Assembly: GCF_003721595.1 (NCBI RefSeq)
Contig: NZ_RJJR01000013.1
Span: 124,001-188,000, forward strand
From: Hanamia caeni
GTDB lineage: Bacteria > Bacteroidota > Bacteroidia > Chitinophagales > Chitinophagaceae
Direction: 5' to 3'
DNA length: 64,000 nt
Part shown: positions 8,008-15,973 of the stretch, piece by piece
Layout of the letters: each line of letters begins with the position of its first letter
How positions within the stretch are numbered: position 1 is the stretch's first letter
Made by a program: the position numbers and the translations under genes
Notes under the pieces: model-generated
Databases searched by the model: none
What the model was told of the DNA's origin: nothing
The model's input: only the letters and a program-made list of their open reading frames with translations

Positions 8008-9138
8008 ATGAAAAAGACCATGTTATTTTTAGGGGTGCTTTTTTTATTTGCCTGCACCTCTTCGCATACAAACGGCTTATTTACAGTAAATGGCGTTTTA
8101 AAAAACGCGCAGGATCAAAAGGTTTTTCTTGAACAATTATATTTTGACCAGAGGCCGCCCCAGGTGCTTGATACAGCTGAAGTGCAGAACGGCAGATTTA
8201 CCGTACAAGCCAAAGCTTCGGAAGAAGGACTTTACAGGCTTCGTTTTGAAAAGAATGCCGGGTATTTATTTATAAATGATAAAGACAATATTGACTTTTC
8301 TGCGGATGCAGGGGATAGTGTTTTAAATACTTCCAAATTTAACACACCCGCGAATGCTACGCTTACCGCTTTTATTATGCGGCTGGATTCTATCCACACC
8401 AATCTGCTTAGAGAAGATCAACAACGCAAAGATTACCAGCAGCAAGGCAATGATTCAATGGCATTGATTGCCAACAGCGCCTTTGCAGCGAGTAACGAGT
8501 GGTATAACAATTACCTGGTTAAATTTATTGATACTACTTCCAATCCGATCAATTCTCTTTTTGCAATTGGTTATACCCAGGATGTGAGCTTAGATACGAT
8601 AAAAAATGTATTGAATCACCTGAGCGCAAAATATCCAAAAAATTCTTCAGTTACGGCGATGGTCCAGCAGCTTGATCAATATATTGCTTCTCAAAATACC
8701 CAAACGCAAAATGGCGATATTGCTCCGGGAAAGATGGCCCCCGACCTTACCATGCCTGATGAAAACGGCAAACCTTTTTCATTGAGTTCCTTAAGAGGCA
8801 AGTATGTATTGATTGATTTCTGGGCCAGTTGGTGCGGCCCTTGCAGGCAGGAAAATCCAAATGTAGTATCAAACTACAATCAATTCAAGGATAAGAACTT
8901 TACAATTTTAGGTGTATCGCTCGACCAGGATAAGAAAGCATGGTTAAAAGCGATACAGGATGATAAGTTAGACTGGAAACAAATAAGCGACCTTAAATTC
9001 TGGAACAGTGAGGCGGCAGCAAAATATCATATTGAGGCAATACCTTATAATGTACTTATTGATCCGCAGGGAAAGATTATTGCTACAGAATTAAGAGGCA
9101 GCGAATTACATAATAAACTCGCTGAAGTTTTGCAATAG
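8008..9138 (+). CDS. TlpA-like thiol:disulfide oxidoreductase lipoprotein (DUF4369 + thioredoxin)
   Basis: 376 residues. The N-terminus is a lipoprotein signal with a lipobox (FLFACTSS). Residues about 25-120 form a DUF4369-like beta domain (FTVNGVLKNAQDQKVFLEQL), and a helical linker leads to a C-terminal thioredoxin fold of the AhpC/TSA-TlpA type with active site WASWCGPCRQEN (about residue 275) and cis-Pro loop EAIPYNVLIDPQG. Such proteins reduce disulfides outside the cytoplasm in Bacteroidota. It is 26 nt after gatB and may be read through from it. Substrate unknown. Confidence 0.88.
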   Translation: MKKTMLFLGVLFLFACTSSHTNGLFTVNGVLKNAQDQKVFLEQLYFDQRPPQVLDTAEVQNGRFTVQAKASEEGLYRLRFEKNAGYLFINDKDNIDFSADAGDSVLNTSKFNTPANATLTAFIMRLDSIHTNLLREDQQRKDYQQQGNDSMALIANSAFAASNEWYNNYLVKFIDTTSNPINSLFAIGYTQDVSLDTIKNVLNHLSAKYPKNSSVTAMVQQLDQYIASQNTQTQNGDIAPGKMAPDLTMPDENGKPFSLSSLRGKYVLIDFWASWCGPCRQENPNVVSNYNQFKDKNFTILGVSLDQDKKAWLKAIQDDKLDWKQISDLKFWNSEAAAKYHIEAIPYNVLIDPQGKIIATELRGSELHNKLAEVLQ

Positions 9139-9144
9139 GGGGTA

Positions 9145-9318
9145 TCAGATAAGCCTCATAGCTTTACTGAAAGCAGTGAGCCACCATGGAAGAATCATCC
9201 AGAAATATTCCCTAATCCAGATGAGAAATATGATTTGAACTATCGCAGCTATAATAAAAATTACCCAGTATTTTCCGACAGGTGGATTTTCTTCTATCTC
9301 TGTTTGTGTTTCTTCCAT
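9145..9318 (-). CDS. 57-residue single-TM peptide
   Basis: A small frame in the otherwise empty gap after the TlpA-like gene. It starts METQ-like (MEETQTEIEENPP), followed by one strongly hydrophobic helix (about residues 18-36, rich in Ile, Val, Ala) and an aromatic amphipathic tail (EYFWMILPWWLTAFSK) ending MRLI. A TAnnTTTG box (TATATTTG, 9333-9340) lies 14 nt before the ATG, which supports expression. It runs towards the TlpA-like gene; the two stops are 7 nt apart. No family recognised. Acidic head, TM helix and aromatic tail resemble small membrane-integrated subunits or regulators. Confidence 0.55.
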   Translation of the reverse strand: MEETQTEIEENPPVGKYWVIFIIAAIVQIIFLIWIREYFWMILPWWLTAFSKAMRLI

Positions 9319-9332
9319 CTCTGATTTTTTGG

Positions 9333-9340
9333 CAAATATA
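9333..9340 (-). promoter_or_regulatory. -7 promoter element TATATTTG of the small peptide gene
   Basis: A full TAnnTTTG match on the minus strand, 14 nt upstream of the ATG at 9318. It is the main support that the 57-residue frame is a real gene. Confidence 0.5.
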
Positions 9341-9389
9341 AAAGTAAAATAAGTTAGCAGAAAATGTTTTCGGAATTTATGAGGATAAT

Positions 9390-9429
9390 CGTAAAACGAA
9401 AATTCTACTTATTTGCTGGTTTACTAGCG
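9390..9429. repeat. Dispersed intergenic motif, copy 2
   Basis: Aligns with 4001-4040 over about 40 nt with a few substitutions and single-base gaps (shared CGTAAA, CGAAAA, TTATTTGCT, TTTACT, AGC). Here it lies between divergent genes, whereas copy 1 lies between convergent genes. Confidence 0.5.
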
Positions 9430-9599
9430 TTTTGCGTGTAAAAATTACCGGCCCGGATTTTTGCCATTTTCTTTACACAAATTAGTCTCCGGCAGCACTT
9501 GTTTAAAATTTAATGTAATTTTTTTATAGAGAATCAATACGTTATGAAGGTGTCTTAAAAATAATCCCTTAAATTACTATTTTGAATATGGTTTCGCAT

Positions 9600-9607
9600 T
9601 ACCTTCG
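9600..9607 (+). promoter_or_regulatory. -7 promoter element TACCTTCG of the rplM operon
   Basis: A one-mismatch TAnnTTTG box 87 nt upstream of rplM. A TTTG at 9581-9584 lies 15 nt upstream, closer than the usual -33 spacing of about 19, so the -33 assignment is weak. Confidence 0.5.
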
Positions 9608-9611
9608 CAAT

Positions 9612-9694
9612 CCTTAAAAAAATGCCGGGATAGCGGCAGGAATAATAACCGGTTTTTGAAGCCTAACACCTTTAAGAATCATTAAAAAACAAAA
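9612..9694 (+). promoter_or_regulatory. rplM leader, candidate r-protein autoregulatory RNA
   Basis: About 80 nt of untranslated leader before rplM. It contains a compact hairpin TGCCG/CGGCA (9623-9627 with 9634-9638, loop GGATAG) followed by A-rich sequence. Ribosomal-protein leaders before L13 genes are known in other bacteria; whether this belongs to a described class I cannot say from sequence alone. Confidence 0.35.
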
Positions 9695-10138
9695 ATGAGC
9701 AAATTACATTTCACCACCAAACATGCAAACGAGGCTACCGTGCAGCGTAACTGGTACGTTGTTGACGGTACTAATCAAACCGTAGGCCGCATGTGCGCAA
9801 AAATTGCGTCTGTTCTTCGTGGGAAGAACAAAGCCTATTACACACCGCATGTAGATTGCGGCGATTACGTCATCGTAACTAATTGTGAAAAGATAAGGTT
9901 CACGGGCAAAAAGCTGGATGAAAAAGTCTATATCAACTTTAGCGGTTACCCCGGCGGAAAGAAAGAAGAAATAGCAGGCGATTTATTGAAACGCCGCCCT
10001 GAAGTAATTATAGAAAGGGCTATCAAAGGGATGTTGCCTAAAAACAAGCTGGGCCGCAAAATGTACAAAAAGTTATTTGTATATGCCGGCGCTGAACATC
10101 CCCATACCGCTCAAAATCCTCAACAATTAAAATTCTAA
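9695..10138 (+). CDS. rplM: 50S ribosomal protein L13
   Basis: 147 residues. Typical L13 features: WYVVDGTNQTVGRMCAKIASVLRGKNKAYYTPHVDCGDYVIVTNCEKI region, then GYPGGKKE, RAIKGMLPKNKLGRKMYKKLFVYAGAEHPHTAQNP. It binds 23S rRNA early in 50S assembly. First gene of rplM-rpsI-rpsB-tsf, followed by rpsI after 41 nt. Confidence 0.98.
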   Translation: MSKLHFTTKHANEATVQRNWYVVDGTNQTVGRMCAKIASVLRGKNKAYYTPHVDCGDYVIVTNCEKIRFTGKKLDEKVYINFSGYPGGKKEEIAGDLLKRRPEVIIERAIKGMLPKNKLGRKMYKKLFVYAGAEHPHTAQNPQQLKF

Positions 10139-10179
10139 ATTCCACACCGCTGATTCAGGTTAGCGATAAATGATAAAAA

Positions 10180-10569
10180 ATGGAAAAACAAAAAAACGCA
10201 GTTGGTCGAAGAAAAGAAGCAGTGACCCGTGTGTTTCTCACTAAAGGCAGCGGTAATATTACCGTGAACGGAAAAGATTACAAAGCTTATTTTCCGCTTG
10301 TTTATTTACAAAACCAGGTGGAATCGCCATTGAAAACAATTGATTCTGCTGACAAGTTTGATATAACCATCAATGCTACAGGCGGTGGAGTAAAAGGACA
10401 GGCAGAAGCTGTAAAGCTCGGAATTGCCCGTGCACTTTTGCAGGTAAATCCTGAATATAAACCAGCTTTAAAAAGCGCCGGTCTACTTACCCGCGATTCA
10501 CGCGCAGTAGAACGGAAAAAGCCAGGTAAGAAGAAAGCAAGAAAGAGCTTCCAGTTTAGTAAGAGATAA
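10180..10569 (+). CDS. rpsI: 30S ribosomal protein S9
   Basis: 129 residues, normal length. It carries GRRKEAVTRVFLTKGSG at the N-terminus, ATGGGVKGQAEAVKLGIARAL in the core, and the C-terminal tail LLTRDSRAVERKKPGKKKARKSFQFSKR whose end reaches the P-site tRNA. The last Lys-Arg pair is intact. Confidence 0.98.
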   Translation: MEKQKNAVGRRKEAVTRVFLTKGSGNITVNGKDYKAYFPLVYLQNQVESPLKTIDSADKFDITINATGGGVKGQAEAVKLGIARALLQVNPEYKPALKSAGLLTRDSRAVERKKPGKKKARKSFQFSKR

Positions 10570-10690
10570 AAGCCCACGCTCCCTCCCGAAGGAAGGGCTT
10601 TAGAAATGACAAATGAATAAAAAAATATCAATAACAAAAATGCTTCAAAGTCCTTTTTCGGGGACGTAGGGGCTAAAATTTTTTAAATAA
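10569..10690 (+). promoter_or_regulatory. rpsI-rpsB intergenic leader with two hairpins
   Basis: The 121-nt gap contains a stem AAAGCCC/GGGCTTT (10569-10575 with 10595-10601) without a following T-run, and a second hairpin GTCC/GGAC (10650-10653 with 10662-10665) 25 nt before the rpsB ATG. The first may be a weak attenuator or processing site, the second an S2 autoregulatory leader. Both functions are inference. Confidence 0.35.
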
Positions 10691-11590
10691 ATGGAAAATA
10701 ATACTTCTTTACAACAACAGCTTTTGGAAGCAGGCGTTCACTTTGGCCATTTAAAAAAGAAGTGGAACCCTAAAATGTTGCCTTACATTTTTGCTGAGAA
10801 AAAAGGTATTCATATTATAGATCTTAACAAGACTGTTGAAGGATTGGAGGAAGCAGCGGCAGCCATGAAATCTATCGCGAAAAGCGGTAAGAAAATCATG
10901 TTTGTGGCTACCAAAAAGCAAGCTAAGGAGATAGTGACCGAAGCAGCAAAAAGAGTGAATATGCCTTTTGTAACAGAGCGTTGGTTGGGCGGAATGCTTA
11001 CCAATTTCAACACAGTTCGCAAGAGTGTTAAAAAAATGCAGGCTACCGAAAAAATGCTGAATGATGGAACACTCGACAGCATTACCAAAAAAGAAAGGCT
11101 GACACTTACCCGCGAAAAAGATAAAATGGAAAAAGTTTTAGGCGGAATTGCACAGATTAGTCGTGTTCCGGCTGCTCTTTTCCTGGTAGATATTGGCCAC
11201 GAGCATATTGCTCTTTCCGAAGCAAAGAGGCTTAATATTACAACCTTTGGTATGGTGGATACCAACTGCGATCCGAACAAAGTGGAATTTTCTATTCCTT
11301 CAAATGATGATGCCACAAAATCCATTGCAATTATCACCAATTATATTGTTGCAGCTATCGCCGAAGGATTGGCAGAAAGACAAGCAGAAAAAGAGGAAGA
11401 AACAGAAGAAGCAGAAGAAAATAATGCACGGGATATCAAATTTGACGACGGCGATGACGATGAAAAGGGACGCCATCGTGGCAATGCCTCTCCGGCTGGT
11501 GGAAAGGGTCGTGGTCCTGCAGGCCCACAAAAACGCCGTGTTTCCGGAGCCGGGCAGGGAAACCGTGGCCCCGGCGGTGCGCGCAGATAA
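10691..11590 (+). CDS. rpsB: 30S ribosomal protein S2 with long low-complexity C-terminal tail
   Basis: The core (about residues 1-232) is ordinary S2: LLEAGVHFGHLKKKWNPKM, FVATKKQAKEIV, ERWLGGMLTNFNTV, and VDTNCDPNKVEFSIPSNDDA. Beyond it the protein runs on to 299 residues: first an acidic run (EKEEETEEAEENN ... DDGDDDEKG), then a Gly/Arg/Pro-rich basic run (GGKGRGPAGPQKRR ... GPGGARR). Most S2 proteins end soon after the core, so the tail is extra. It is followed by tsf after 83 nt, the usual rpsB-tsf pair. Confidence 0.97.
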   Translation: MENNTSLQQQLLEAGVHFGHLKKKWNPKMLPYIFAEKKGIHIIDLNKTVEGLEEAAAAMKSIAKSGKKIMFVATKKQAKEIVTEAAKRVNMPFVTERWLGGMLTNFNTVRKSVKKMQATEKMLNDGTLDSITKKERLTLTREKDKMEKVLGGIAQISRVPAALFLVDIGHEHIALSEAKRLNITTFGMVDTNCDPNKVEFSIPSNDDATKSIAIITNYIVAAIAEGLAERQAEKEEETEEAEENNARDIKFDDGDDDEKGRHRGNASPAGGKGRGPAGPQKRRVSGAGQGNRGPGGARR

Positions 11591-11673
11591 CCGATAAGCG
11601 GAACGTGAAAAAGTGAAACAGGATTTGGTAATTTCTCAATCTTGTTTTTAATTATCTTTTAATATTAGAAAAA

Positions 11674-12501
11674 ATGAGTACAACAACTATAACAGCATCA
11701 GAAATAAATAAATTACGCCAGCAAACCGGCGCCGGAATGATGGATTGCCGTAAAGCATTGGTAGAATCAAATGGCAACTTTGAAGAAGCAATTGATTATT
11801 TAAGAAAGAAGGGGCAGAAAGTAGCTGCTTTGCGCGGTGACCGCGAGGCGAAAGAAGGCGTCATAATTGCAAAAACTTCGGATGATAATAAAACCGGTTA
11901 CATCATCAACGTAAGCTGTGAAACTGATTTCGTAAGTAAAAATGCAGAATACATCGCGTTTGCACAATCGATAATGGACGCAGCCATTGTAAATAATGTA
12001 AATTCCATTGAAGAATTGAATGGAGTAAAGATTGGTGAAGAAACGGTAGCTGACAAAGTAAATGAGCAGGTGGCTAAGATTGGTGAAAAAATAAGCGTAT
12101 CAAGATTTGAAAAAATAAAAGCTCCCTTTGTGGCAGCCTACATCCACGGTTCCTACCGCATGGGAGTTTTAGTAGGATTGAATAAGGCTAATGAAGATGC
12201 CGGAAAAGACGTAGCCATGCAGATTGCCGCAATGAACCCAATTGCTATCGATCAAAATTCTGTAGCTCCAGAAACTATTGAGCGCGAAAGAAATATTGCC
12301 ATTGAGCAGATAAAAGCAGAAGGTAAGCCGGCTGAGATGGCTGAAAAAATTGCTGCCGGAAAAGTCAATAAATTCTTTAAAGAAAGTACTTTGCTCGCAC
12401 AGGCTTTTGTGAAGGATGGCAATAAATCTGTTGCCGATTATCTGAAATCTGTCGATCCCGAACTGAAAGTCATAGAATTTAAAAGAGTAGCTTTAGGATA
12501 A
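11674..12501 (+). CDS. tsf: Elongation factor Ts
   Basis: 275 residues. EF-Ts is the nucleotide exchange factor for EF-Tu. N-terminal UBA-like helix and signature ASEINKLRQQTGAGMMDCRKAL, core YIINVSCETDFVSKN with the TDFV motif that contacts EF-Tu, and VAMQIAAMNPIAI. The last gene of the operon, closed by a strong terminator 20 nt after the stop. Confidence 0.97.
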   Translation: MSTTTITASEINKLRQQTGAGMMDCRKALVESNGNFEEAIDYLRKKGQKVAALRGDREAKEGVIIAKTSDDNKTGYIINVSCETDFVSKNAEYIAFAQSIMDAAIVNNVNSIEELNGVKIGEETVADKVNEQVAKIGEKISVSRFEKIKAPFVAAYIHGSYRMGVLVGLNKANEDAGKDVAMQIAAMNPIAIDQNSVAPETIERERNIAIEQIKAEGKPAEMAEKIAAGKVNKFFKESTLLAQAFVKDGNKSVADYLKSVDPELKVIEFKRVALG

Positions 12502-12521
12502 ATAAAAAGATATAAATTATT

Positions 12522-12549
12522 AAAAAGCCGGCATTTGCCGGCTTTTTAA
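12522..12549 (+). terminator. Rho-independent terminator after tsf
   Basis: An 11-bp perfect stem (AAAAAGCCGGC with GCCGGCTTTTT), loop ATTT. The A and T tracts make it potentially bidirectional, so it may also end the minus-strand gene at 12640. Confidence 0.9.
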
Positions 12550-12639
12550 TAATAAAAAATAATTGGATAAAATAAGAATTCGATTTTTTTATTCGCCTGC
12601 TGTATATTAAAGCGGGGAAGTTTCCCGGTTGGCTCTAAA

Positions 12640-14865
12640 TTATTCATCATCGTCGGAGCCCCCTCCCTTGTTGTAAGCCTTTATGAACAAGGCACCCAGG
12701 TTTTTCTGCGGGGGGATATAATCTTCAAAAGTTTCCCTAACCTGCTGGGAAGCGTGATTAAAACTTGCCTGCAGGCCTGCCCACATCTGTCTCCAGTCAA
12801 TGTTTTTGCCTTCGCGAAGCGTATTATCCAAAGCGTCAATAATCGGCTTATTTACATTCATGGCCCCGGTTTCCTTGGTTGAGATGATGTGAGCCTCAGG
12901 CGCATATTTTAAGATGGTTTTCAGATTTTGATAGCCACCACATGAGCCAAGCATGATAATTTTAGCGCTTTCGGCGAGCTGTTCAATTGTGTAAGGCAAA
13001 TGATAACTGTGGCCCCGATGTATTACAATACTGGGCCTTAAACCTTTTGATTGCATATAGCTCACCAAATCGGCCTGGGCCTTGGCATCTTTGTCCGTTT
13101 CGTTGTCAAGCGGAAGATTAGCAAAAATTAAAATTGGCTTGCCTTTTATTGAGCGAATTTCAATCCATTCTTTTTTCTGGGTAATGCTCCATTCGCTTCG
13201 CGGAAAAGAGGTGAGATAACTTGCATATGAAGATTTGCCATCACTATCCCCATAAAAAAATACCTGTTCTATAATTCTTCCTGAATCATCTGCGAGGTAA
13301 TTATAGTCAACTGTATAGATAGGCGGTATTCCAATTTCTTTGGAAAGATCTACGCCATTTTTTGGATCTGCGGAAAGAAAAATGGTTTTTAAAAGGCCAT
13401 AAATTTTCTTTCCTCTTTCATTATCTTCCTTAATACATCTTTGCTCATTCCATTCCACATTTTGCAACATCGATTTCTGTAGTTCCGGATTGGTTATACT
13501 TCCGTAAGAATCGGCAACATCTACCGCATCTTCCAAAGTTTTTTTAGTTTCTAATTTGGCCACAAATGCCTGCATCAGCTTATCAGAATTTTGCGGCATC
13601 GTTTTTAAAAACTCGTCGAGCTTATTATAACCCGCAGCCATTTTAATAAACTTCTTAAAATGATCAAAATTGAGCGAAATCAAAAGAGAATCTCCATGCG
13701 GGGTCGGTCCCATTTTTTGAATCATCCTGTCAAAGCTGTATTTATAGCTTGAGGTATAAATATCATTTTCGCCCAGCACTATCATATAATATAATTCCTG
13801 CGCATTAAGCGGCTGCAAAGCCCGGAAACGTACAGCCGGATTAGGGCTTTCGTGTAAGACATTAATAGGAGTAATAAAATGCTGAATCGCTTTTGTTTTT
13901 AGCATATCCAAAAGGCCATTAGCGCCAAGCATTGCCACGGGCGTATCTCCTTTCATCATTCTGCCATAATATTGAATTTCTGTCTTAACGAGCAAGCGGT
14001 AGTAGCCTACGCTGTCATAATTTGCATCCGTGGTACCTGCTACTTTTTCAATCTCTTCAATTGTTTTTTTACCACTGATAAGATCATCCAGAAAGGGAAA
14101 GTAAAACAGTGCTCTTGGCTGCGTACTTAGCTTAACCACCATTTTTATACGCGGATCATCAATGCCCTGGATTAATTTTCCCTGTGGGCTATTTTTTGAT
14201 TGCGCGTAGGTATACAATTGGCTTGGGCTATTGTTGAACGCCTGTATAATTAACGAATCTGCAAACGGCTGATTTACATAAGGCCCCAGATTTTGAAGGA
14301 TTTTATCCGGGTTGATTTTACAAAATTTTCTGAACAGGGCAACTTTACTTTCCTGGTAACCGGGGTTGTCCACAAAAATGGATGCGTTGATTGCTCCTAC
14401 TTCATAAGGCACCTCTTGAATCAGCGGCGTCATATTTTCCCCTTTAATATTGGCGCTTACAATTTCATCAAAATTATCTACCAGCAATGGGGCAAGGGAT
14501 GGATTAATTTTATGCGTTTTCCATGCGAGCATGAAACTTTTTAAAAGGTCTTCCACATAGCGCAAGTACCTTACCTTATCATTGTTAGTGGGGATGGAAT
14601 TGTCAATTTCAATATCATTTCGCAGTACATTAATTTTTCTTATCAGGGCGTCAGTTACCTGGATGTTTACATCAGGATTGGGGCTTACTTTAATTACCCC
14701 GTCTAGGCGCCCATCAGATTTATCGGCAAGCTTTTGCTCCTCCTTAATCTTATCGTGAAATATCCGCCTGCTGATGGGAATATTAGTGGTATCATCTGCG
14801 GCAGCGGCGCTAAATGGTAGAAATGCAATTAAAAGTAGAATGTTTAATAAAAGCCTCATGTTCAT
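12640..14865 (-). CDS. Large exported protein with caspase-like His/Cys motif, function unknown
   Basis: About 741 residues from ATG 14865; ATG 14859 is nearly as good. N-terminal signal peptide (MRLLLNILLLIAFLPFSAAAA). Residues about 25-520 are helical, without a motif I recognise. The C-terminal third looks like an alpha/beta domain: strand KPILIFANLPLDNE, strand SIVIHRGHSYHLPY (about residues 613-626), then IIMLGSCGGYQ (Cys about 642), then HIISTKETGAMNVNKP. A His-Gly-His motif followed by a strand ending in a Cys between Gly/Ser residues is how clan CD peptidases (caspase, gingipain, clostripain, CHAT) carry their dyad. The His-Cys distance of about 20 residues is shorter than usual, so this is a hypothesis. 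The C-terminus is GGGSDDDE. A TACTTTTG promoter box lies just upstream. Confidence 0.6.
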   Translation of the reverse strand: MNMRLLLNILLLIAFLPFSAAAADDTTNIPISRRIFHDKIKEEQKLADKSDGRLDGVIKVSPNPDVNIQVTDALIRKINVLRNDIEIDNSIPTNNDKVRYLRYVEDLLKSFMLAWKTHKINPSLAPLLVDNFDEIVSANIKGENMTPLIQEVPYEVGAINASIFVDNPGYQESKVALFRKFCKINPDKILQNLGPYVNQPFADSLIIQAFNNSPSQLYTYAQSKNSPQGKLIQGIDDPRIKMVVKLSTQPRALFYFPFLDDLISGKKTIEEIEKVAGTTDANYDSVGYYRLLVKTEIQYYGRMMKGDTPVAMLGANGLLDMLKTKAIQHFITPINVLHESPNPAVRFRALQPLNAQELYYMIVLGENDIYTSSYKYSFDRMIQKMGPTPHGDSLLISLNFDHFKKFIKMAAGYNKLDEFLKTMPQNSDKLMQAFVAKLETKKTLEDAVDVADSYGSITNPELQKSMLQNVEWNEQRCIKEDNERGKKIYGLLKTIFLSADPKNGVDLSKEIGIPPIYTVDYNYLADDSGRIIEQVFFYGDSDGKSSYASYLTSFPRSEWSITQKKEWIEIRSIKGKPILIFANLPLDNETDKDAKAQADLVSYMQSKGLRPSIVIHRGHSYHLPYTIEQLAESAKIIMLGSCGGYQNLKTILKYAPEAHIISTKETGAMNVNKPIIDALDNTLREGKNIDWRQMWAGLQASFNHASQQVRETFEDYIPPQKNLGALFIKAYNKGGGSDDDE

Positions 14866-14880
14866 CTTTAGGTAATATAG

Positions 14881-14888
14881 CAAAAGTA
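14881..14888 (-). promoter_or_regulatory. -7 promoter element TACTTTTG of the caspase-like gene
   Basis: A full TAnnTTTG match on the minus strand 15 nt before ATG 14865, implying a leader of only about 10-16 nt. This supports a start at 14865 or 14859 rather than the longer frame to 14895. Confidence 0.55.
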
Positions 14889-15066
14889 ATTCCAATCAAC
14901 AAATTTAACCAAAGCAAACAGTTACGCGCCACTTTGATCTATAAAATGAGTGCTCATAATCAGGGATTAACCTTTTATTAGGAAGCTTCGGGATAATTTT
15001 TTGCGGGTAACTTTTTATGGTAACAATTTAACAATTTACCTGCTATAAGGTTGCTCAATTACGCTC

Positions 15067-15074
15067 TACTTTTG
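15067..15074 (+). promoter_or_regulatory. -7 promoter element TACTTTTG of the DUF4197 gene
   Basis: A full TAnnTTTG match 16 nt before the ATG at 15091. The TTG trinucleotide at 15051 is too close to serve as a standard -33 element. Confidence 0.5.
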
Positions 15075-15090
15075 AAGCAAAAATTATTCT

Positions 15091-15828
15091 ATGAAACATT
15101 TCGCTGTTCTTGCGGGCTTAGCTTTTTTTTGTTTTTCGGCGTTCGGTCAAAAAGATTCAACATTCAAACCGGGAAATATTTTCAAAAAGGCAGGTTCTTT
15201 AATTTCAAAATCTTCTACTGGAAACAATTTGTCTTCTGAAGAGATTGTTTCTGGTTTGAAAGAAGCTCTTTCGTTGGGGGCGCAAAAAAGCTCAGATAAG
15301 CTATCAAAGCCGGATGGATTTTTTAAAGATGCAGCCGTTAAAATTCTATTGCCAAAGCAGGTAAGAGATATTGAAAATAAAATGAGAATGCTTGGAATGG
15401 GAAAATTGGTGGATAATGCAGAACTGAGTATGAACAGGGCTGCTGAAGATGCTTCCAAGGCGGCCGCGCCAATATTCCTTTCAGCGATTAAGAACATGAC
15501 TGTGACCGATGCGCTGAATATTTTGCGCGGAAGCGATACGGCAGCTACTTCTTATTTAAGAAAGACTACTTCTCCCGAATTAATTACAGCATTTAAACCG
15601 ACCATAGAGGAATCTTTGAAAAAAACGGATGCAGCCAAATACTGGAAGGATGTTTTCACAGCCTATAATCGTTTTTCATCAACCCCGGTGGACGCAGACA
15701 TCAATAGTTATGTGACGCAAAAAGCATTGGAAGGAATTTTTCATTATGTAGCTGTCGAAGAAGTTAATATCCGTAAAAATCCTGCTGATAGGGTAACTGA
15801 CGTATTGAAAAAAGTTTTTGCGCGATAA
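15091..15828 (+). CDS. Exported DUF4197 protein
   Basis: 245 residues with signal peptide MKHFAVLAGLAFFCFSAFGQ. The mature part matches the DUF4197 pattern: EEIVSGLKEALSLGAQKSSDKL, GFFKDAAVKILLPKQ, LVDNAELSMNRAAEDASKAAAPIFLSAIKNMTVTDALNILRGSDTAATSYLR, then TTSPELITAFKPTIEESL. All helical, probably periplasmic. The family is widespread in Gram-negatives without an assigned biochemical role. ATG 15091 is chosen because it begins the signal peptide and follows a promoter box. Confidence 0.85.
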   Translation: MKHFAVLAGLAFFCFSAFGQKDSTFKPGNIFKKAGSLISKSSTGNNLSSEEIVSGLKEALSLGAQKSSDKLSKPDGFFKDAAVKILLPKQVRDIENKMRMLGMGKLVDNAELSMNRAAEDASKAAAPIFLSAIKNMTVTDALNILRGSDTAATSYLRKTTSPELITAFKPTIEESLKKTDAAKYWKDVFTAYNRFSSTPVDADINSYVTQKALEGIFHYVAVEEVNIRKNPADRVTDVLKKVFAR

Positions 15829-15878
15829 ATCAAATTGAATTAGTAGAATAGAAATCGTTAATATTTGTTGATTTACTA

Positions 15879-15886
15879 TAAGTTTG
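15879..15886 (+). promoter_or_regulatory. -7 promoter element TAAGTTTG of eno
   Basis: A full TAnnTTTG match 87 nt upstream of the enolase ATG. The leader that follows is A+T-rich and shows no clear hairpin. Confidence 0.5.
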
Positions 15887-15973
15887 CAAATGAAAATTGT
15901 TGCAAAACAAATATCTATTGAAGTTTTCATACAATATTTTTTAATAAATCACGAATAAAAAAGAAGTAAAAAA

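Larger units (their letters stand above)
9319..9694. other. Intergenic region between small peptide gene and rplM
   Basis: 376 bases with no protein gene. It holds a -7 box for the small peptide gene (9333-9340 minus), copy 2 of a dispersed 40-nt motif (9390-9429), the rplM -7 box (9600-9607) and the rplM leader. Confidence 0.5.

Noticed and set aside
10810..11340. 176-residue minus-strand open frame inside rpsB
   Set aside because: Antisense to a conserved ribosomal gene; no family features.
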